This document shows, in pieces, positions 40,121 through 43,949 of a stretch of 43,949 nt of DNA. The position numbers were made by a program, and so were the translations under genes. This DNA is from an uncultured Clostridia bacterium (GTDB lineage Bacteria; Bacillota; Clostridia; Christensenellales; Aristaeellaceae): NCBI GenBank assembly GCA_937934775.1, contig CALGYL010000326.1, positions 1-43,949 of the forward strand, read 5' to 3'. The number at the start of each line of letters is the position of its first letter. Position 1 is the first letter of the stretch. The notes beneath the pieces are model-generated. The model was not told the origin of the DNA, ran no database searches, and was given only the letters and a program-made list of their open reading frames with translations.

Positions 40121-40134
40121 AAAACCCGCATCGT

Positions 40135-40220
40135 GCCGGAATGATGGAATGGCAGACGTGACGGACTCAAAATCCGTTGGTGGCAACACCGTGCGGGTTC
40201 AAGTCCCGCTTCCGGCACCA
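40135..40220 (+). tRNA. tRNA-Leu, anticodon CAA
   Basis: Acceptor GCCGGAA (40135-40141) pairs with TTCCGGC before discriminator A and encoded CCA. The anticodon arm ACGGA-CTCAAAA-TCCGT has anticodon CAA, reading UUG. A long variable arm (TGGTGGCAACACCG) makes it class II, as for leucine. The T arm is CGGGTTCAAGTCCCG. Total length is 86 with CCA. It is flanked by its own promoter and terminator. Confidence 0.97.
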
Positions 40221-40252
40221 AAATCCGCCTCGAAAGAGACGGATTTTCTTTA
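40220..40252 (+). terminator. Terminator after tRNA-Leu
   Basis: AAAATCCG-CTC pairs with GAG-CGGATTTT around GAAA, followed by CTTTATA. The next 230 bases hold no gene I can support. Confidence 0.85.
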
Positions 40253-40483
40253 TATCACGCGATAGCAGCCTACAATCTGGCGGCCCATCCGGTATAGAAG
40301 TAATGAAATCCAGCGAACTGTTTCTGATCCTGACAGGGAGTCGGAGCGCGGGAATCGTGACGTTATTTTCCTTACTGTGTTGCTGGGCACCGGCCCTGCA
40401 AAGCGTATGTGGCAATGTACCGTAAATTTGAATGAAAGAAGAATCCCTTTCATCCCCGGTGAAAAGAGCCAAGACGACGATTG

Positions 40484-40644
40484 ATACCAATGAAGCGTAT
40501 TACTTACCCCAAAGGGACGAGGTATTTTCGATGCAGAACAAGGAGCCTTCCGCTCAAAATAGCAGCGCTATTTTGAGCGGAAGGCGACACTGTTTTGCGC
40601 GAAAAAACCCGGCTCGACAGGGAAATGATACTTGGAATTGGTAT
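40484..40644. mobile_element. MITE-like hairpin element, copy 2
   Basis: This 161-bp noncoding element has ends ATACCAAT and ATTGGTAT, like the element at 2054-2241. Its centre is a perfect 19-bp inverted repeat (GCCTTCCGCTCAAAATAGC at 40545-40563 with 40567-40585, loop AGC). The flanking arms also pair imperfectly, so the whole unit forms one hairpin. It shares the left end, TCGATGCAG at offset 44 and the 13-base right end with copy 1, but its middle differs. It lies in the 603-bp gap between tRNA-Leu and the PhzF-family gene. The rest of that gap holds the tRNA terminator and a stem-loop at 40645-40714. Confidence 0.72.
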
Positions 40645-40823
40645 GAGCGGTTTGGCGCCGATTGACAATCCGTTTCGAGCCGGTTTGACCGGAGGCGCAC
40701 AATCCGAACCGCTCCGCAGGCCATCCGGCTGAAGGTGGTTCGGATCTGTTCAATATCCGGCCGGGTATCGCCGCGCGGGTCCGGGCGGCTCACGCCCCGG
40801 CCCGCGAGAGGAGCGCAAAGGGT

Positions 40824-41705
40824 ATGTCTCAGGCTTACAAATACAAAAAGGTGGACGCGTTTACGGCGGATGGCTCGATGGGCAACCCCGCGGCCTGCCT
40901 GTATCTGGAGCCGTCGCAAACGTTGCACGAGGAACAGATGCTCGCCATCGCCCGTCAGCACAAGGGCTTCGTCTCCGAGATGGTCTACTGCCGCAAAGAC
41001 GCGGAGGGCATCCTCCTCACCTATTACTCCTCGGAGTGCGAGGTGGATTTTTGCGGCCATGGCACGATCGCGTGCCTGTACGGACTGATCAAGGACTCCC
41101 CCGATCTAATGAAACAAAAGACGATCCCTGTGCGTACAAACAAAAAAGGCGGCCTGTCTATCTACAACAGGATTGGTGAACAGGACGCGGTCTACATCAC
41201 CGCGCCGGAGCCAGAGTACCTCGGTACGGATCTGCGCGCCGAAGACATCGCCGGAAAGCTGGGCGTTCGGCCCTACGAAATACGCCCCGATCTCCCGGTC
41301 GACCGGATTGACGCGGGCCTTCGCACGCTGATCGTTCCCCTTTCGGGCCTTCAGACCGAGATATCCATATTTCCGGACGAAACGGAATTGCGGCTGTTCT
41401 GCGACGCGAACGGCGTCGACATCATCCTGATATTTTCGCTGGATACGCAAAACCCCGCAAGCCTCGCGCACACGAGGGTTTTCGCGCCGAAGTTCGGCTA
41501 CCTGGAGGACCCGGCGACCGGTTCCGGAAACAGCGCGTTCGGCTACTATCTGCTGAAAAACGGACTTTGGGACGGACGGGATTGCCGGATCGAGCAGGGC
41601 GGAAAAGATCGGGTTTTCAATTCAGTCCATCTGTCTACGGTCAACGGCGCTGTGGTCTTTGGCGGAAGCTCCACCATCCGCATCGAGGGCGCGTACTACG
41701 CGTAG
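40824..41705 (+). CDS. PhzF-family isomerase/epimerase-like protein
   Basis: This 293-residue protein has the two-lobe PhzF fold: VDAFTADGSMGNPAACLYL near the N terminus, Glu52 (FVSEMVYC) at the catalytic acid/base position, DFCGHGTIACLYGL, and EDPATGSGNSAFGYYLL in the second half. The family includes the phenazine enzyme PhzF and many isomerases or thymidine-like hydrolases of unknown substrate. No phenazine genes are nearby, so that pathway is not suggested. GAGGAG lies about ten bases before the ATG. A strong hairpin ends the gene. Its 5' region follows the MITE-like element. Confidence 0.9.
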   Translation: MSQAYKYKKVDAFTADGSMGNPAACLYLEPSQTLHEEQMLAIARQHKGFVSEMVYCRKDAEGILLTYYSSECEVDFCGHGTIACLYGLIKDSPDLMKQKTIPVRTNKKGGLSIYNRIGEQDAVYITAPEPEYLGTDLRAEDIAGKLGVRPYEIRPDLPVDRIDAGLRTLIVPLSGLQTEISIFPDETELRLFCDANGVDIILIFSLDTQNPASLAHTRVFAPKFGYLEDPATGSGNSAFGYYLLKNGLWDGRDCRIEQGGKDRVFNSVHLSTVNGAVVFGGSSTIRIEGAYYA

Positions 41706-41716
41706 CTCCAATAAAG

Positions 41717-41757
41717 CGTCAGGAGGCCACCGGAGAAACACCGGCGGCCTCCTGACG
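41717..41757 (+). terminator. Hairpin terminator after the PhzF-family gene
   Basis: A 17-bp stem with one mismatch (41717-41733 with 41741-41757, loop AGAAACA) begins 11 bases after the stop. There is no T-run, but stem stability is high. It may serve both this gene and the converging interrupted gene. Confidence 0.65.
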
Positions 41758-41816
41758 GTATCCCGCACCCCTGCGGAAGCGGGGCTTCTGAACATACTCT
41801 CTGGAGACGGAGCACT

Positions 41817-42380
41817 TCACGATTCGCACAGGCAAGGGCGCGGAAGATCCTCTTCCCACCATCCGAACGCGATTCTCCCCTCCGCGGAGCTTTCCGGCTT
41901 CTCAATCAGCGACAGGTACACCAGAAAAGCGCCGCCGGGCGGGAAGATCAGCTTGCCGTTCTCGGTTTCAACCACGGTGGTTCCGGGTTCCCCCCGGCGC
42001 ACGAACGCCTTGATGCCCCCTTCCGGGGTTTGTGTCACATTCGACGCCAACTGAAGCTCCACCTTCGGAACCGGCGCGGGCCGGATCGCCGTGTTGGTGG
42101 GTGTCGCGACCGCCGTAGAATACGCGCCCGGCACCCCGGCGTTGAACCAGAATTGGGCGCGAAAGGGCACCTCCGAGATGTCCGTCACCGTCCATACATT
42201 GACATGCAGGTTCACATTCGAATCAACTGGGTTATATAGCCTCGCCCAGGTACTTGTGCCCCCGCCAAAGGCCAGCCCGTCGGCGTAGCCGATAAAATAG
42301 CGGCCGATGTCCTACTGATAAAGCTCGATGGGGATGTTGACCGCCTTAACAAGAGAAATATCCCATTCCGGATCGCGCAT
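41817..42380 (-). pseudogene. DUF6143-like small protein interrupted by in-frame TAG at codon 23
   Basis: Reading from ATG 42380, preceded by GAGG, gives MRDPEWDISLVKAVNIPIEL-YQ, then TAG (42314-42312), then DIGRYFIGYADGLAFGGGTS, TWARLYNPVDSNVNLHVN and on without a break to 41817: 187 codons in all. Both sides of the stop are in the same frame and read as one protein. The later part (VNVWTVTDISEVPFRAQFWFN, TQTPEGGIKAFVRRG) resembles a small uncharacterised clostridial family I tentatively place as DUF6143. A GTG at 42215 could start a shorter product of 132 residues. TAG is an ordinary stop elsewhere here (744, 28657 and 40824 genes end with it), so recoding is unlikely. Recent nonsense mutation or assembly error are the simplest readings. 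Confidence 0.7.
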
Positions 42381-42586
42381 ACAATCGCCTCATTCCGACA
42401 AACCCAATTTCTATTCCATACAGAATACTATGACGGAATACCGCTCGACGTCCCTGGGTAGATCCCAAAGGAAAATGCACATTCGGGGAAATCCCCTATG
42501 GTTCCTGCCGCACCAGGCCAACGTCCCTATGATATCTCAAGCCTGTCAAGTCTGCAATTGCGCGAATCGTCCCATACGGGATGCAT

Positions 42587-42625
42587 AGAAAAAGAGCTGT
42601 GAACGCCCGTTTGGCGCGCACCGCT
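42587..42625 (-). terminator. Terminator after the LarA-like gene
   Basis: On the minus strand a stem GAGC-GTG-CGCC with CACGCTC-side partners (loop AAACG, two internal mismatches) is followed directly by TTTTTCT, eight bases after the stop codon. Confidence 0.75.
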
Positions 42626-42632
42626 CATTTCT

Positions 42633-43907
42633 TTAGCGATTGGTTCCCTCTTGCGCCCACAGGCCCAGCGCCGGGTTGGGGATGAAATAAATTTCCTCCC
42701 CGTCCGGAAGGCGATTGAAACCGGGGCGCAGCCTTGCGGGATCGTACCATGCAATCGCCGCGTTGTAGGGCAGATGGCGGTAGCCGACGCCCTCCACCGC
42801 CGGCCGCTCCAAATCCCTGGTGCAGTAGGTGATGGTAAATTTCCCATCGGCGCTGCCGTGGATCAGGTGGGCCGCCGCCGACAGGTTGGCCTTCAGATCG
42901 TCCTGCGTCCGGCAAAGCTCGATCACTCGCTCTCGACCGCAGTAGCCGTATTTGCGGATCAGCCGGTCGTTTTCCGTGTCTTCGCCAAAGCCCTGAACAC
43001 CTGGAGCCAGCACGATCAGCTCCCCGCCGTCCGCAATCGCCATTCGGGTTCGGTAGACCGCCTTGTTGCCCAGCCAGGTGGTGCGAAATTCCCGCTCGTT
43101 CAGGTACGCGACCACCTTTTGAAGCGGTCTTTCGACGAAGGTGACGTTCTTCTCCAGAGAAAGCGCCGCCGCTTTTTCAAAGCACCCCCGGCCTTCGCCC
43201 GTGAACAGCCCATGAAGGCGCGTTTCGCCGTCCGGCGCAGTGGCCACCGTCAGCGCGTACAGGATCGGCAGATCATGAAGAAAATGCTCCGCCGCGTAAT
43301 CGAATAGCCTGCGGACGGGGCTATCCTCCCGCCCCATCACCCGCTCCACGCCGTAAAACGCGCTGATGATGTGGGTGGCGTTGATCATGCCGGGTCCGCC
43401 GCAGCCGACGAAGATGTTCTTTGCGTGGTTGGCCATACCCGCCACCTCGTGAGGGATCACCTGGCCGATGGACAGGATCCGGTCGTAGCCCGAGAGCAGA
43501 CGGCGGCTGACCTCCACGTCGATGGGCGCGTCGTACAGCCCGCCGGACGCGTCATGGACAAATTCCGCCGGAATTTGCCCGATCCGGGTCACGTCCGACC
43601 GCCAGGAATGGACGAGAAAGCGTTCAAACGGGATGTCGCCGAACATCGCCAGGCACTGCGCCCGGGTCATCGGCGCATGGGTGCCCAGCGCGGGCATCAC
43701 GTCAACCCGGCAGCTTCCCTCCAGCAGATGATAACAGAGATTTGCGATCCGCCCGCCGCCCGAATGGGGCCGGGTATGGTCCGGCGGCAGGAGAAGTACC
43801 CGCTGCAGCCGCCCGCGCTCCCCGGAGAGCATGTCCTCCAGCGCCTCGGCCAGCCGCTCTTCGGAAATACCGCGATCGTCCCCGGCATAGACGCACTGCT
43901 CGATCAT
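42633..43907 (-). CDS. LarA-like nickel-pincer racemase family protein
   Basis: This 424-residue protein belongs to the LarA (DUF2088) family, whose characterised member is lactate racemase with a nickel-pincer nucleotide cofactor bound to Lys184. Visible motifs are DHTRP (43-47), LGTHAPMT (74-81, His77), PHEVAGMANHAKNIFVGCGGPGM with His153 and Lys163, and NATH with His179. The His153, Lys163 and His179 spacing equals LarA His174, Lys184 and His200. Substrate may be another 2-hydroxy acid, since the family includes malate, glucose-related and other racemases. No larB, larC or larE cofactor genes are in the window. A Shine-Dalgarno GGGAGG lies before ATG 43907, just after the stop of an upstream reading frame at the window edge. 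Confidence 0.88.
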   Translation of the reverse strand: MIEQCVYAGDDRGISEERLAEALEDMLSGERGRLQRVLLLPPDHTRPHSGGGRIANLCYHLLEGSCRVDVMPALGTHAPMTRAQCLAMFGDIPFERFLVHSWRSDVTRIGQIPAEFVHDASGGLYDAPIDVEVSRRLLSGYDRILSIGQVIPHEVAGMANHAKNIFVGCGGPGMINATHIISAFYGVERVMGREDSPVRRLFDYAAEHFLHDLPILYALTVATAPDGETRLHGLFTGEGRGCFEKAAALSLEKNVTFVERPLQKVVAYLNEREFRTTWLGNKAVYRTRMAIADGGELIVLAPGVQGFGEDTENDRLIRKYGYCGRERVIELCRTQDDLKANLSAAAHLIHGSADGKFTITYCTRDLERPAVEGVGYRHLPYNAAIAWYDPARLRPGFNRLPDGEEIYFIPNPALGLWAQEGTNR

Positions 43908-43920
43908 GCCGCGCCTCCCG

Positions 43921-43949
43921 CTACGCGTTGTAGGCGGTGGAGGCGGTGG
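43921..43949 (-). CDS. Possible 3' end of an upstream gene
   Basis: On the minus strand one frame reads TASTAYNA followed by TAG (43923-43921), ending 13 bases before the LarA-like start, with the ribosome-binding site directly after it. This looks like the C terminus of an operon partner cut by the window edge, but nine codons cannot be identified. Confidence 0.35.

Noticed and set aside
40303..40425. Short ORF MKSSELFLILTGSRSAGIVT... of 40 codons
   Set aside because: No ribosome-binding site, no terminator and no other support; the sequence lies in a gap with no coding signal.

Overview
The window is about 44 kb of GC-rich bacterial chromosome. It most likely comes from an anaerobic, endospore-forming or sporulation-derived member of the Clostridia (Bacillota). 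The evidence is a Spo0A-like regulator, SpoIIP, a YhcN/YlaJ-type spore lipoprotein, WalJ, RlmH, a Pta-AckA acetate branch, strong Shine-Dalgarno sequences with several TTG/GTG starts, and many secreted proteins with Ala/Thr/Pro/Glu-rich linkers. No phage, CRISPR array or intact insertion sequence is visible. The first 48 bases are Illumina library adapter, so the left edge is an assembly artefact.

Layout. 49-1889: 3' end of kbl and an iron-sulfur aldo/keto-reductase-like protein. 1890-2279: terminator plus a hairpin MITE-like element. 2280-6341: spore lipoprotein, nucleoside kinase, divergent Spo0A-like regulator, SDR oxidoreductase. 6542-11381: ABC-F protein, DUF4342 protein, OmpR-type two-component system. 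11589-20223, minus strand: a membrane protein, then a tightly overlapping run read as MotA-like, MotB-like, unknown membrane-anchored protein, dusB, walJ, CPBP protease, rlmH, preceded by ugd. 20525-22929, minus: SH3 protein, spoIIP and a DUF1614 membrane protein. 23067-28478, minus: a MacB-like ABC system with a 1061-residue multi-module envelope protein between ATPase and permease. 28657-31609: small Cys-rich protein, metallophosphoesterase, HD hydrolase, AzlCD exporter. 31832-33781: L,D-transpeptidase. 33989-37051: pta-ackA and the DUF177-rpmF operon. 37245-39889, minus: SIMPL protein and an ECF sigma/anti-sigma pair. 40135-43949: tRNA-Leu(CAA), second MITE-like element, PhzF-family protein, a small gene broken by an in-frame TAG, and a LarA-like protein.

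Taken together the window is mostly housekeeping, with strong cell-envelope and sporulation themes: peptidoglycan hydrolysis (SpoIIP), cross-linking (L,D-transpeptidase), envelope sensing (two-component system, ECF/anti-sigma) and membrane complexes. The most unusual items are: a Spo0A homologue whose phosphoacceptor Asp56 is Ser; a MotA/MotB-like pair without a membrane acidic residue, leading an RNA-modification operon; two related hairpin elements at distant loci; a tandem 11-mer operator next to a two-component system; and an ECF-type promoter overlapping the sigma gene's stop codon. All functional statements come from reading translations and motifs; no database search was run.
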